Source: Acidobacteriota bacterium
GTDB taxonomy: Bacteria; Acidobacteriota; Terriglobia; Bryobacterales; Bryobacteraceae
Reading direction: 5' to 3'
DNA: 64,000 nucleotides
Assembly: GCA_029776225.1 (NCBI GenBank)
Contig: JAKOTR010000053.1
Span: 496,001 to 560,000 of the forward strand
Part shown: positions 43,442 to 53,185 of the stretch, one piece after another
Position numbering within the stretch: the stretch's first letter is position 1
Layout: each line of letters begins with the position of its first letter
Position numbers and translations under genes: made by a program
The notes under the pieces: generated by a model
Told to the model about the DNA's origin: nothing
What the model saw: only the letters and a program-made list of their open reading frames with translations
The model's database searches: none

Positions 43442-44554
43442 TCAGCATATCCAGCCGCCGCCCAAAACCAAATCGCCATCGTAAAAGACCGCGGCCTGGC
43501 CCGGCGTCACGGCGCGCTGCGGCTCGTCAAACCGCACTTCCACAGTCCCGGGGCTGGAAGCCGGATATACCGTCGCGGGCGCCGGGATGTGCTTGTTGCG
43601 GATCCGGACGTGGGCGCGAACAGGCTCTTCGAGCCGCTCGAACGGGAACCAGTTGACGCTGGAAACCTGAAACGATCCCCGGAGCAATTCGTCGTTGCGG
43701 CCTACGATCACGCGCTGCGTGGCCGGGTCGGTGGCGATGACGTACAGCGGTTCTCCGGCCGCGATGTTGAGCCCGCGGCGCTGGCCGACGGTGTAATGAT
43801 GCACGCCGGCGTGCTCCCCCAGCGTGCGGCCATTCGTGTCCACGATCTCGCCGCGCACGGGCGGGCGCGGTTCGCCCCGCTCGCGGAAATACGCGTCGAT
43901 GAAAGCCGCGTAGTCGCCGTTCGGCACAAAGCAGATCTCCTGGCTGTCGCCCTTCGCGGCCACGGGTAGGCCCATTTCCGCGGCCATCTGGCGGACCTGC
44001 GGCTTGGTGTATTCGCCCAGGGGAAACAGCGCTCGCTCGAGCTGCTGCTGCGTGAGTCCCCAGAGGAAATACGTTTGATCGCGGGCGCTGTCAACGCCGC
44101 GGAGAAGCAGCAGCCGGCCGGTCTTTTCATCGCGCCGGATGCGGGCATAGTGGCCGGTAGCCACCTGCTCGGCTCCCGCCGCCTCGGCCATCTCGAGGAA
44201 CTGGTCGAACTTGATGTGGTTATTGCAGAGAGTGCAGGGGATGGGCGTCCGGCCCGCCAGATACTCCTCGATGAACGGGCGCACCACGTCACGCTCGAAG
44301 CGCTCTTCGAAATTCACGACGTAGTAGGGAATGGCCAGGTGCTCGGCGACGCGGCGCGCATCATAGACGTCGTCGAGCGAGCAGCAGCGGCCCGCGGGCC
44401 CGCCCTCCGGGTAGAGCTCGGGCAAGCGGCGCTGGTTCCAGAGCTGCATGGTCATGCCCACGATGGGCACACCCGCCTTCTTCAGCAGGGCGGCGGCAGT
44501 CGAGCTGTCCACCCCGCCGCTCATGGCGACGGCTATGGTCTTATTTCCCGGCAT
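43442..44554 (-). CDS. mnmA: tRNA-specific 2-thiouridylase MnmA
   Basis: The product has 370 residues. ATG 44554 begins MPGNKTIAVAMSGGVDSST, the PP-loop ATP pyrophosphatase motif; an upstream start would add sequence that belongs to the desulfurase frame. The persulfide cysteines are in TPIPCTLCNNHIKFDQ and SQEICFVPNG, and ARDQTYFLWGLTQ is present. MnmA adds sulfur to U34 of tRNA-Lys, Glu and Gln. The start overlaps the end of the upstream cysteine desulfurase gene by 14 bp, so the sulfur donor and acceptor enzymes are coupled. Length is normal. Confidence 0.95.
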   Translation of the reverse strand: MPGNKTIAVAMSGGVDSSTAAALLKKAGVPIVGMTMQLWNQRRLPELYPEGGPAGRCCSLDDVYDARRVAEHLAIPYYVVNFEERFERDVVRPFIEEYLAGRTPIPCTLCNNHIKFDQFLEMAEAAGAEQVATGHYARIRRDEKTGRLLLLRGVDSARDQTYFLWGLTQQQLERALFPLGEYTKPQVRQMAAEMGLPVAAKGDSQEICFVPNGDYAAFIDAYFRERGEPRPPVRGEIVDTNGRTLGEHAGVHHYTVGQRRGLNIAAGEPLYVIATDPATQRVIVGRNDELLRGSFQVSSVNWFPFERLEEPVRAHVRIRNKHIPAPATVYPASSPGTVEVRFDEPQRAVTPGQAAVFYDGDLVLGGGWIC

Positions 44555-45710
44555 GACGGTATGTGGGAGAAATGCTGCGCAGGTGCTGAACGGCGCCGGC
44601 GACCGCCTCAATCAGCGCATCCACCTGCGCGGCATCGTTCCAGCGGCCGAGCGAGAAGCGGATACACGAGCGCGCGCGCTCGCGCGGCAGGCCGATAGCG
44701 GTCAGCACGTGAGACGGCTCCACCGCTCCGCTCGAACAGGCCGCCCCGCTCGATACGGCAAAGCCGCGCAAATCCAGCGCGATGACCAGCGCCTCGCCGT
44801 CGATCCCATCGAAATACATGTTGGACGTGTTGGGCGTACGCGGCGCGTTGCGGCAGTTCACGCCGGCATCCGGAACGCGCTCGAGGATGCCGTTTTCGAG
44901 GCGGTCCCGCAGCCCGCGCAGCCGCGCGGTCTCGGCCTCGAGATTCTCCGTGATCCACTTCGCGGCCGCGCCCAGCGCAACCGCGCCCGGAACGTTTTCC
45001 GTTCCCGGCCTCCGGTCGCGTTCGTGGTGCCCGCCGAACTGGATCGCGCCCAGCCGCGTCCCCTTGCGCACGTACAGCGCGCCCTGACCCTTAGGCGCAT
45101 AAATCTTGTGCCCGGTGAGCGCGTAGAGATCCACGCCGAGCGCGTTCACATCCACCGGCATTTTCCCGACCGCCTGCACGCCGTCGGAATGGAAGTACAC
45201 GCCCGCCTCGCGCGCGATAGCGGCAATCTCGGCCACCGGCTGGATCGTCCCGATTTCGTTGTTGGCGTGCATCACGGAAATCAGCACGGTAGCCGGACGG
45301 AGCGCGCGCCGGATGTCGTCGGGACAAACCACGCCGTCGGAACCGACTTTCACGCGCGTAACCTCCACGCCTTCGCGTTCCAGTTGCGCGCAGGCGCCGA
45401 GCACCGCCGGATGCTCGATTTCGGTGGTGATCACGTGCTTGCGCTTGCGCGTGGCGTAGCGCACCGTGCCGAAGATGGCGAGGTTATCGGCTTCGGTTCC
45501 GCCGCTGACAAACACGATCTCCTGCGGGTCCGCGTGGATCAGTCCGGCCACCTGGCGGCGCGCGGCCTCCAGCCGCTGCTTGGCCGTCTGGCCGTAATAA
45601 TGGATACTGGAAGCGTTCCCGTGGACTTCGCGCAGCACCGGCGCCAAAGCGTCCAGCACCTCCGGAGACACGGGTGTCGAGGCGTTGTTATCGAAGTAGA
45701 AGCGATCCAC
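44541..45710 (-). CDS. Cysteine desulfurase, IscS/NifS family
   Basis: The product has 389 residues. GTG 45710 gives (M)DRFYFDNNASTPVSPEVLDA with GGAAG six bases upstream; the frame extends further but without coding character. PLP lysine K202 is in LTGHKIYAPKGQGALYV; persulfide C325 is in SGAACSSGAVEPS; HVITTEIEHPAVL and QFGGHHERDRRPGTENVPG are present. The enzyme takes sulfur from cysteine. It overlaps mnmA by 14 bp, so the likely partner is MnmA (tRNA 2-thiolation), as in other bacteria where a dedicated desulfurase precedes mnmA. It is divergent from the SAM hydrolase gene, 37 bp apart. Confidence 0.93.
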   Translation of the reverse strand: MDRFYFDNNASTPVSPEVLDALAPVLREVHGNASSIHYYGQTAKQRLEAARRQVAGLIHADPQEIVFVSGGTEADNLAIFGTVRYATRKRKHVITTEIEHPAVLGACAQLEREGVEVTRVKVGSDGVVCPDDIRRALRPATVLISVMHANNEIGTIQPVAEIAAIAREAGVYFHSDGVQAVGKMPVDVNALGVDLYALTGHKIYAPKGQGALYVRKGTRLGAIQFGGHHERDRRPGTENVPGAVALGAAAKWITENLEAETARLRGLRDRLENGILERVPDAGVNCRNAPRTPNTSNMYFDGIDGEALVIALDLRGFAVSSGAACSSGAVEPSHVLTAIGLPRERARSCIRFSLGRWNDAAQVDALIEAVAGAVQHLRSISPTYRHAGK

Positions 45711-45747
45711 AGGGTTTCTTCCGACATTGTAACAGGATGCCTGGTTT

Positions 45748-46536
45748 ATGCCGCGCCCGATCGTCACCTTGATTACCGATTTCGGCCTCTCCGACCACTT
45801 TGTAGGCGTCATGAAAGGAGTGATTCTGGGCATTGCTCCCAACGCCGAGATTGTCGACATTACACACCAGATCACTCCGTACGAGATCCCGGAAGCCGGG
45901 TTCGTGCTGGCCGAAACCTACCGCTGGTTTCCGAAAAAAACCGTGCACGTGGTGGTAGTCGATCCCGGAGTGGGCACGCTGCGCCGGCCGGTGCTGGCCG
46001 AAGCCGCCGGGCAGTATTTCATCGCTCCGGACAACGGCGTGCTCTCGCTGGTGTACGCGCGCGAGAAGCACAAAGTCCGCGCCATTACCGCGGAAAAATT
46101 GTTTCTCAAGCCCGTGAGCGACACCTTCCACGGGCGTGACATTTTCGCGCCCTGCGCCGCGCATCTCGCCAAAGGACTTTCCCCCGCAAGGCTCGGCAAG
46201 CTCATCACCGACTACTGCCGCCTTGAGTTCTATAGGCCGGTGCGTACGGGCAAACGCATCTGGAGCGGAAGGATTCTGAAGGTCGACCGTTTCGGAAACC
46301 TGATCACCAATTTCCACATTTCCGAATTTCCGGTGGTCCGCACGCGGCCATTCTCGCTCGTGGCCGGGCAGCAGGAAGTCACCAGGCTTGCCCGGACGTT
46401 CGCCGACGTAACGCCGGGCGAGGTTTTTGCCATCGTTGGCAGCTCGGGTTATCTGGAGATCGTGGCGAATCAGGGCTCCGCGGCGCGCATGACCGGCTCG
46501 TCGGCGGGCGCGCCGGCGGAGCTGACCATTTACTGA
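45748..46536 (+). CDS. SAM hydroxide adenosyltransferase (SAM hydrolase, DUF62 family)
   Basis: The product has 262 residues. The family is identified by VTLITDFGLSDHFVGVMKGV, VVVDPGVGTLRRP, FIAPDNGVLSLV and a second-domain DRFGNLITN. Members of this trimeric family hydrolyse S-adenosylmethionine to adenosine and methionine; the fluorinase/chlorinase branch of actinomycetes uses halide instead. The housekeeping hydrolase is the likelier function here because neither a halogenase cluster nor secondary-metabolism genes are nearby. The chlorinase-type halide-binding residues cannot be judged by eye. It is convergent with clpB, 4 bp apart. Confidence 0.9.
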   Translation: MPRPIVTLITDFGLSDHFVGVMKGVILGIAPNAEIVDITHQITPYEIPEAGFVLAETYRWFPKKTVHVVVVDPGVGTLRRPVLAEAAGQYFIAPDNGVLSLVYAREKHKVRAITAEKLFLKPVSDTFHGRDIFAPCAAHLAKGLSPARLGKLITDYCRLEFYRPVRTGKRIWSGRILKVDRFGNLITNFHISEFPVVRTRPFSLVAGQQEVTRLARTFADVTPGEVFAIVGSSGYLEIVANQGSAARMTGSSAGAPAELTIY

Positions 46537-46540
46537 GCCG

Positions 46541-49174
46541 CTACGCCCCAATCGGCTGCGCGATGGCGCCCGGGACGAACCGCAGCGCTCCGCGCTGATC
46601 GTCGTAATCCACTTCGACGGTCTGGTAGTCGCGCAGTTCTCCTTTCAGCACCATCCGCGCGAGCGGCGTCTCCACTTCCCGCTGAATGGCCCGCTTCAGC
46701 GGCCGTGCGCCGTAGTTGGGATCGTAGCCGGTGTTCACCAGGAACCTGCGGGCGGCGTCGGTGAGCTCGAGCTGAATGTGGCGATCGGCAAGCCGCGCGC
46801 GCAGCCGGTCCAACTGGATCTCCACGATCCGCTTCAGGTGCTCTTCCGAGAGCGCGTGGAACACGATGATTTCGTCCACGCGGTTAAGGAACTCGGGCCG
46901 GAAGTGCCGCCGCAATTCTTCGAGCACCGCCTGCTTCATCCGGTCGTACTCGTAGCCTTCGAACGCGCCGCGGTATTCGAGAATGCGGTGGCTGCCGATG
47001 TTGGACGTCATAATGACGATCGTGTTCTTGAAGTCCACCGTGCGCCCCTGGCCGTCGGTGAGCCGTCCGTCGTCCAGGATTTGCAGCATGAGGTTGAACA
47101 CGTCATGGTGCGCCTTTTCGATCTCGTCGAAGAGAATCACCGAGTACGGGCGCCGCCGCACGGCTTCGGTAAGCTGCCCGCCTTCTTCGAATCCGACGTA
47201 GCCCGGAGGCGCGCCGATCAACCGCGCCACGGTGTGCTTCTCCTGGTACTCCGACATGTCGATGCGGATCATGGCGCGCTCGTCGTCGAACAGGAACTCG
47301 GCCAGAGCGCGCGCCAGTTCGGTCTTCCCGACCCCGGTCGGGCCGAGGAAGATGAAGCTGCCGATGGGCCGGTTGGGGTCCTTCAAGCCGCTTCGGGCGC
47401 GCATCACCGCTTCGGCGACGGCCTGAACGGCTTCGTCCTGCCCGACTACGCGCTTGTGCAGCTCGTCTTCCAGATGCAACAGCTTGCTGACTTCGCCTTC
47501 CAAAAGCTTGGATACGGGCACGCCGGTCCAGCGGCTGACGACTTGGGCGATGTCCTCCTCGTCCACCTCTTCCTTGATGAGGCGTGAAGCGCCGTCCTGT
47601 TTGTCAAGGGCTTCGTTCTCGGCCTGCAACTGCCGTTCGAGCTGGGGGAGCTTGCCGTACTTGAGCTCGGCGGCGCGGTTGAGATCGTACTGGCGCTCGG
47701 CCTGCTCGATTTCCAGGCGGGTCTGCTCGATCTGCTCGCGAAGACTGCGCAGCCTCTGCACGGCCTGTTTTTCAGTCTGCCAGCGGGCCTCCAGAGCGTC
47801 GGCTTCGGTCCGCAGGTCCGCCAGTTCTTTCTCGATCTTGCCGAGGCGCTCCTTGGAAGCGGCGTCCGTCTCCTTCTTCAGCGCTTCGCGCTCGATCTCA
47901 AGCTGCATGATGCGGCGCAGCCGCTCGTCGAGTTCGGCGGGCCGGGAGTCCATTTCCGTGCGGAGGCGCGCGGCGGCTTCATCCACCAAATCGATCGCTT
48001 TGTCCGGCAGGAAGCGGTCGCTGATATAGCGGTTCGACAGCACGGCCGCGGAGACCAGGGCGGAATCCTTGATCCGCACGCCGTGGTGATTTTCGTAGCG
48101 CTCGCGAAGCCCGCGCAGGATCGAGATGGTGTCCTCGACCGAGGGCTGATCCACCAGGATCGGCTGGAAGCGGCGTTCGAGCGCGGCGTCCTTTTCGATG
48201 TGCTTGCGGTACTCGTCGAGCGTCGTGGCCCCGATGCAGTGCAGTTCGCCGCGGGCGAGCATCGGTTTCAGCAGGTTCGCCGCGTCCATTGAGCCTTCGG
48301 CCCGGCCTGCACCCACGACATTGTGCAGCTCGTCGATGAACAGGACCACCTGGCCTTCGGACGCCTGCACTTCCTTGAGAACGGCTTTCAACCGCTCCTC
48401 GAATTCGCCACGATACTTGGCTCCCGCCACCAGCGCGCCCATATCGAGCGCGACCACGCGCTTGTCCTTCAGCCCCTCCGGCACGTCGCCGCGCAGAATG
48501 CGCTGCGCAAGCCCCTCGACTATGGCGGTCTTGCCGACGCCGGGTTCGCCAATCAGCACCGGGTTGTTCTTGGTGCGGCGCGAAAGCACCTGGATGACCC
48601 GGCGGATCTCCTCGTCGCGCCCGATCACCGGGTCGAGCTTGCCCTGCGCGGCGGCCTTGGTCAAGTCGCGGCCGTAGCGCTCCAAGGCCTGATAGGTGGT
48701 CTCCGGAGTCGGTGAGGTGACCCGCTGATTGCCGCGGACCTCCTGCATGGCGCGCATAAGCCGCTCGCGGGTGACGTTGAACTCCTTGAAAATACGGCCG
48801 GTTGCCCCGCCGTCGTCGGTCATGGCCAGAAGCAGGTGCTCCACCGAGACGTACTCGTCCTTCAGGCGGCGCGCCTCGTCTTCGGCCTGGGTGAGCAGGC
48901 GGTTGAGCCGGCCGGTGATGTAGACCTGGTCGATGCCGCCGGTGGGTCCGGAAACCTTGGGCAACCGCTCGATCTCCTGCATGACCCTGCGGCGCAGGCC
49001 TTCAAGGTTGATGCCTGCCTTGTTGAGGATGGCTGGGGCGAGGCCGTCCTGCTGATCGAGAAGGGCCGCGAGGAGGTGTTCGACGTCGATCTGCTGATTG
49101 CCATAGCGCACGGCGATGGACTGGGCCGCGCGGACGGCGTCCTGAGCCTTTTCAGTGAAGCGGTTGAAATCCAT
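46541..49174 (-). CDS. clpB: ATP-dependent chaperone ClpB
   Basis: The product has 877 residues, full length. Order: Clp N domain ([18 protein letters not shown]), NBD1 with Walker [15 protein letters not shown] near residue 205, a long coiled-coil middle domain (about 410-525, Glu/Arg-rich), and NBD2 with [14 protein letters not shown] near residue 610, then sensor and C-terminal domain. [19 protein letters not shown] and [11 protein letters not shown] are intact. ClpB works with DnaK to dissolve protein aggregates in the cytosol. Expected heat-shock regulation: no CIRCE, HAIR or sigma-32 box is convincing; a 12-bp palindrome sits 36 bp upstream. Confidence 0.97.
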   Translation of the reverse strand: MDFNRFTEKAQDAVRAAQSIAVRYGNQQIDVEHLLAALLDQQDGLAPAILNKAGINLEGLRRRVMQEIERLPKVSGPTGGIDQVYITGRLNRLLTQAEDEARRLKDEYVSVEHLLLAMTDDGGATGRIFKEFNVTRERLMRAMQEVRGNQRVTSPTPETTYQALERYGRDLTKAAAQGKLDPVIGRDEEIRRVIQVLSRRTKNNPVLIGEPGVGKTAIVEGLAQRILRGDVPEGLKDKRVVALDMGALVAGAKYRGEFEERLKAVLKEVQASEGQVVLFIDELHNVVGAGRAEGSMDAANLLKPMLARGELHCIGATTLDEYRKHIEKDAALERRFQPILVDQPSVEDTISILRGLRERYENHHGVRIKDSALVSAAVLSNRYISDRFLPDKAIDLVDEAAARLRTEMDSRPAELDERLRRIMQLEIEREALKKETDAASKERLGKIEKELADLRTEADALEARWQTEKQAVQRLRSLREQIEQTRLEIEQAERQYDLNRAAELKYGKLPQLERQLQAENEALDKQDGASRLIKEEVDEEDIAQVVSRWTGVPVSKLLEGEVSKLLHLEDELHKRVVGQDEAVQAVAEAVMRARSGLKDPNRPIGSFIFLGPTGVGKTELARALAEFLFDDERAMIRIDMSEYQEKHTVARLIGAPPGYVGFEEGGQLTEAVRRRPYSVILFDEIEKAHHDVFNLMLQILDDGRLTDGQGRTVDFKNTIVIMTSNIGSHRILEYRGAFEGYEYDRMKQAVLEELRRHFRPEFLNRVDEIIVFHALSEEHLKRIVEIQLDRLRARLADRHIQLELTDAARRFLVNTGYDPNYGARPLKRAIQREVETPLARMVLKGELRDYQTVEVDYDDQRGALRFVPGAIAQPIGA

Positions 49175-49209
49175 AGCTTAGCGCTCCAAATATTAGTCTT
49201 CCACTATCA

Positions 49210-49221
49210 ACTAAGCTTAGT
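49210..49221. promoter_or_regulatory. Perfect 12-bp palindrome upstream of clpB
   Basis: ACTAAGCTTAGT, centred 41 bp upstream of the clpB ATG, within an AT-rich stretch. A second short dyad, GTCGG-A-CCGAC, is at 49241-49251. Candidate heat-shock repressor sites by position only. Confidence 0.35.
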
Positions 49222-49250
49222 GTACCACACTATACGGTGAGTCGGACCGA

Positions 49251-49270
49251 CCTCCCCCCCCCTCCCGCCC
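49251..49270 (-). other. G-quadruplex-prone tract between murJ and clpB
   Basis: On the minus strand the bases read GGG-C-GGG-A-G9-A-GG. Four or more G3 runs with single-base loops make a very stable G-quadruplex candidate, and a C9 run on the plus strand. It lies 10 bp past the murJ stop and upstream of the clpB promoter region. Confidence 0.6.
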
Positions 49271-49279
49271 TTTCAGAAG

Positions 49280-50857
49280 CTACCGCAGCCGGTTCACCAA
49301 CGACCGCACCTCGTCGATCCGCAAGGCCAGGGCCATAGCGATATACACAATCCCATAGGCCGGCAGGATGGCCACCGCGGCGACGATCGGGTGCGGGGTC
49401 CCCATGGCGAGTTTGACCGCCCACCCCGCGGCCGCGGCGCAAAGCGAAGCCGCAAAAAGCCGCACGGTGTAGCCCGGCGCCAGGCCGGTCACGCCGATCC
49501 GCCTGTTCATCGTCCGGCGCAGCAGCGTGAACTCGACCCAGGCGGCGATCCCGCCCGAGGCCATCAGCCCGGCCACGCCCCATCGGGGCTCAATCCCCAG
49601 CACAGGCGGCAGCGGAACCGCGAAGCAGTATCCGAGCGCGCCGGTCAGCGCCACCCGGATAGCGGCATAACGCAAGGGGGTGTGGGGATCGATCATCGCG
49701 TAGTAGCTGGATGAATAAAGGCGCCCGAGCGTGCTGGCGAGCAGGCCGATCGTCGAACCGGCCAGGATGCCCCAGACATAGACGGCGTCGGCGCGGGTGA
49801 ACCGGCCGGTTTGAAAGATGGCCGCGGCGATCACGTCCCCGAGCGCCAGGAACGCAATGGCCGTTGGCACGATGAAGAACGCGATCTGCCGCAATCCGGC
49901 GTCGAGCCGGCGGCGCAAATAGGCCGCCGCCTCCGCCTCTTTCGCCACCGCGCCCGACATCACGGGCAGCTCAGCCGCCGAAACCGACATCCCGAACAGG
50001 CTGACCGGCAGGGTGTAAAGCAGCTGCGCGTTCGCCAGCGCGGCCAGCGCGCCCGTAGGCAGCAAGCTGGCGATCATCGTATCGACATAGGCGCTGATCT
50101 GCACAACCCCGCGGCTGAAAAACACCGGCACGAAGCTGCGCAGCACCGTGCGGACGTGTTCCGAAGCCAGGCGCAGCGAGGGACGCAGCCCCCGGGCGAG
50201 CCGCAAAACCCAGGGAAGCTGCACGCAAACTTGCAGCGCGCTCCCGGCGACCGAACCCCAGGCCAGCGCAACCGCCAGGGGGAACTGCCCGACGCGCCCG
50301 CCCCAGCCCAGCAGCGTGCCGATCATCGCAAAATTCCAGATTACCGGCGCGGCATAGGAGATGAAGAACCGGCGGTGGCTGTTCAGAATCCCGAGGCACC
50401 AGGCGGAAAACACGAGCAGGCCCGCGCCGGGGAACAGGATGCGGACAAGCCGTATGGCTAGTTCGCGCTTCTCTCCGCTGAAGCCGGGCGCGAGCACATG
50501 GATGAGCAGCGGCGCCGCCAGAACGCCGGCCAGCACGAGCAGCGAGATCACCAGCGCCAGAATGGACGCCACGGCGCCCGCCACGCGGCCGGATTCCTCG
50601 TCGTCGCCGCGCGCCAGCAGCCCGGCATAGACGGGGATGAAAGACGCCGAGAGCACCCCCTCGCCGAATAAGTTTTGAAGGAGATTAGGGATGCGGAAGG
50701 CGGCGTTGAAGGCGTCGGCCGCGTCGGAGATCTGGCCGAAGTAATGCGCGAAGACCCGCTGGCGGATCAGCCCCGCGATGCGGCTGAGCAGGATGCCGGC
50801 GGCGACGAGAAAGGCATACCGGCCCGCGCCGCGCTCTTTGCCGCTTCGAATCCTCAA
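49280..50857 (-). CDS. murJ: Lipid II flippase MurJ (MviN)
   Basis: The product has 525 residues with about 14 transmembrane segments. MOP-superfamily/MurJ signatures: ILLSRIAGLIRQRVFAHYFG, ADAFNAAFRIPNLLQNLFGEGVLSASFIPVY (with the conserved Arg and Glu of the cavity) and AYVDTMIASLLPTGALAALANAQLLYTLPVSLFG. MurJ flips lipid II across the inner membrane for peptidoglycan. The gene ends just before a G-rich tract and clpB, and begins 33 bp downstream of the exchanger gene. Complete. Confidence 0.95.
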   Translation of the reverse strand: MRIRSGKERGAGRYAFLVAAGILLSRIAGLIRQRVFAHYFGQISDAADAFNAAFRIPNLLQNLFGEGVLSASFIPVYAGLLARGDDEESGRVAGAVASILALVISLLVLAGVLAAPLLIHVLAPGFSGEKRELAIRLVRILFPGAGLLVFSAWCLGILNSHRRFFISYAAPVIWNFAMIGTLLGWGGRVGQFPLAVALAWGSVAGSALQVCVQLPWVLRLARGLRPSLRLASEHVRTVLRSFVPVFFSRGVVQISAYVDTMIASLLPTGALAALANAQLLYTLPVSLFGMSVSAAELPVMSGAVAKEAEAAAYLRRRLDAGLRQIAFFIVPTAIAFLALGDVIAAAIFQTGRFTRADAVYVWGILAGSTIGLLASTLGRLYSSSYYAMIDPHTPLRYAAIRVALTGALGYCFAVPLPPVLGIEPRWGVAGLMASGGIAAWVEFTLLRRTMNRRIGVTGLAPGYTVRLFAASLCAAAAGWAVKLAMGTPHPIVAAVAILPAYGIVYIAMALALRIDEVRSLVNRLR

Positions 50858-50890
50858 CTCCCGAGGATAGCGCGCCGCCGCACCTGGAAA

Positions 50891-52537
50891 TCAAACCGGG
50901 GGCCACGTGGCCAGCAACTGGGCGAGCACGATTTTGACGATGGTAGCGAGGGGATAGACGCCGGCGTAGGCGATGTTCGGCGCGTCGGAGCGCGTGTGGT
51001 CGGCGGCGAAAGAGAGGCTTGCCGTTTGGGTGTGCACGCCCGAGACCAACCCCATCAGCGCGTCGTAGGGCAGTTTCAGCAAGCGCCGCCCGACCAGGAG
51101 GGACACAATTGCGACGATGAACGTGATGGCGGCGCCAGCCGCCAGGAGCTGCGGGCCGTCCGTGCGCAGCGTCTGGACGAAATCGTATCCGGCGCGCGTT
51201 CCGACCCCGGCAAGAAACAGAACCAGGCCGATCTGGCGCAGAGTAAGATTGGCGCTGGTGGGAATCACCCAGGTGATTCCCCCGGTCCGCTCCAGCCGTC
51301 CGAGCGCCAGCGCCACAAGCAGCGGCCCGCCGGCGAAGCCCAGGCGGACGGTGTTTCCGCCCGGCAGCGGAATCGGCGCCATGCCGGCAAACACGCCGAG
51401 CACCATGCCGAGCGCGACGGAGCCGAAGTCGGTTTCGGCCATTCCGCGGATGGAGTTGCCGAAAAACGCCGAGACGGCGGGGATGCGCTCGCGCGGGCTG
51501 AGCACGCGGACCTGGTCGCCGAATTCCAGGCGCGTGTCGGGGGTGGGCACAATGTCCACATCGCCGCGGCGCAACCGGGTGATGATCGCGTGCAGGCGGT
51601 TGGGGAGGTCAAGGTCCCGGATGCGCTTGCCGACCACCTCCTTCGCCGAAACGTAGAGCCGGCGGTGGTCGAACCGCGACCGGTCGAACTCGATGTGCGT
51701 GGGGGACTCCTCGCCGAAGATCAGCTCGGCTCTTTCGAGCGCCTCCTCGTCGCCCACGACGGCGACGATGTCGCCGAATTCCAGCCGGGTGTCCGAGGTC
51801 GCAATATCCACCTCCCCTTCGTGCTGGATGCGGGTCACCACGAACCCGCAATCGCGGTGCAGGCGCAGCACAGCCCCAAGCGTGCGGCCGGCAACACCCG
51901 GATTGCGGACGAAAAAATTGCGCACGAGAATTTCCGGGGATTCCTCGGCGGGCTGGCTGCCGTTGCGCCAGAAGCGGCCGAACAACTGGAAGCACAGGAT
52001 GACGCCGATGGTGCCGATCGGGTAGGCGATGCTGTAGGACACCACCGGCTGGTCCGCTTCCAGGCGCGCCTGCTCGCGGGGAACACCCCGCGCCACGGCC
52101 GCCTCGCGAACGGCATCGCGAGCGGCGGCAAGCGCGGGTGTACTGGTAAGCGAGCCGCAGAAGAGGCCGGCGGCACGGGGAGCCGGGATGGAAAGCAGGT
52201 AAGAAAAGCCGAGCGTTAACAACGCTCCGAAAACGAGCAAGCCGCCGGCGAGCATATTGGCGCGCAACCCGCCGCGCTGGAAGGCTTGCGCCAGCGCGGG
52301 GCCGGATTGGATCCCGATAGTGTAAACAAAAATGATCAGCCCCAGCGTGGGGATCACCTCGGGCAGCGAGACCGCCGGGTCAAGCGCGCCGATCGCCAGC
52401 CCCATGAAAAGCACGCCCGCCACTCCGAACCGGAATCCGAAAAGGCCGATCTCGCCTACGACGTAGCCGAGCCCGATGGCCAGGAAGAGCGTCAGGATGG
52501 GGTACTGAGCGAGAAAAGCTACGAGCGACTCCTTCAT
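50891..52537 (-). CDS. Aspartate:alanine exchanger (AAE)-family transporter with two TrkA-C domains
   Basis: The product has 548 residues. Two blocks of about five transmembrane helices flank two cytosolic TrkA-C (RCK-C) domains (residues about 200-285 and 300-370, each ending LEFGD: SDTRLEFGDIVAVVGDEE and PDTRLEFGDQVRVL). This architecture is that of the YidE/YbjL/AspT family. AspT exchanges aspartate for alanine; for most members the substrate is unknown, and the RCK-C domains suggest ligand gating. It lies directly upstream of murJ on the same strand. The stop is 33 bp from murJ. Confidence 0.85.
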   Translation of the reverse strand: MKESLVAFLAQYPILTLFLAIGLGYVVGEIGLFGFRFGVAGVLFMGLAIGALDPAVSLPEVIPTLGLIIFVYTIGIQSGPALAQAFQRGGLRANMLAGGLLVFGALLTLGFSYLLSIPAPRAAGLFCGSLTSTPALAAARDAVREAAVARGVPREQARLEADQPVVSYSIAYPIGTIGVILCFQLFGRFWRNGSQPAEESPEILVRNFFVRNPGVAGRTLGAVLRLHRDCGFVVTRIQHEGEVDIATSDTRLEFGDIVAVVGDEEALERAELIFGEESPTHIEFDRSRFDHRRLYVSAKEVVGKRIRDLDLPNRLHAIITRLRRGDVDIVPTPDTRLEFGDQVRVLSPRERIPAVSAFFGNSIRGMAETDFGSVALGMVLGVFAGMAPIPLPGGNTVRLGFAGGPLLVALALGRLERTGGITWVIPTSANLTLRQIGLVLFLAGVGTRAGYDFVQTLRTDGPQLLAAGAAITFIVAIVSLLVGRRLLKLPYDALMGLVSGVHTQTASLSFAADHTRSDAPNIAYAGVYPLATIVKIVLAQLLATWPPV

Positions 52538-52580
52538 GCAGCTTGCCGCGGACCGCCGGTCCGCACCGGCGGCCCTGCCG

Positions 52581-53174
52581 CTAAAAAGCCAACCCGAATC
52601 CGGCGCTGATCTCGACCTGGTGCAGCATGCCGGTGCCGCGGATCGGCAGCCCGAAATCCGGCTTTCCGGTCACGTAGTCGCGGTAGTCAAATCGCGCGAT
52701 CCAGGATTCCGACACCCGGATCTTCAGCCCGGCGCCGTAGTTGTAGCCGAACTTGGTGACGCCGTTGCCATAAAAGACCGATGCGCCCGGCGGATAGAAC
52801 GTGCTGAAATGCACTCCTCCGGTGCCGAACGGTCTGATCTTGGAGCCTTCGGGCAGGAGATATACGAGGAAGTTGTACATGCCCTGGTGAACCGGCATTC
52901 CATACTCTATGTCGCCGATCTTCAGATTCCCGTGGTTGTACGCATACCCTACCTCGTGGCCGAAATGGCCCGGGTTGTTGAAGGTGAGGCGCACGCCCAG
53001 GCGGAAATCGGTGGTGGTGAGAACGTCGGCTGTACGCCCGAACTCGTCCGAGAAACTGCCCAAGGAGTTTTTATTCATTCTGGAAGCGCCGCCGCTGATG
53101 GCGATCTCTCCCACTTGCGCCAGCGCCGTTGCGGCCGACGCCGCGGCCATCAGCGCTACGATGATAAGTCTCAT
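52581..53174 (-). CDS. Outer-membrane beta-barrel protein
   Basis: The product has 197 residues. The signal peptide (MRLIIVALMAAASAATALAQ) is followed by alternating hydrophobic strands (FRLGVRLTFNNPGHFGHEVGYAYNHG, GPF-type turns, WIARFDYRDYV) and a C-terminal FGLAF, the aromatic end used for outer-membrane insertion. About eight strands fit the OmpA/OmpW-like outer membrane protein class. Function unknown. It lies 11 bp behind lutC and may be the last gene of the lactate operon. Confidence 0.75.
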   Translation of the reverse strand: MRLIIVALMAAASAATALAQVGEIAISGGASRMNKNSLGSFSDEFGRTADVLTTTDFRLGVRLTFNNPGHFGHEVGYAYNHGNLKIGDIEYGMPVHQGMYNFLVYLLPEGSKIRPFGTGGVHFSTFYPPGASVFYGNGVTKFGYNYGAGLKIRVSESWIARFDYRDYVTGKPDFGLPIRGTGMLHQVEISAGFGLAF

Positions 53175-53185
53175 CTTCTTCTCCT

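Noticed and set aside
42301-43656. A 451-codon plus-strand frame covering the tandem repeat and opposite the acyltransferase
   Set aside because: It translates the noncoding 74-bp repeats and then the antisense of lpxL; no start signal.
49175-49250. CIRCE, HAIR or sigma-32 box before clpB
   Set aside because: No TTAGCACTC-N9-GAGTGCTAA, no CTTGAGT-N7-ACTCAAG and no CTTGAA-CCCCAT pattern could be found; only an unrelated 12-bp palindrome is present.
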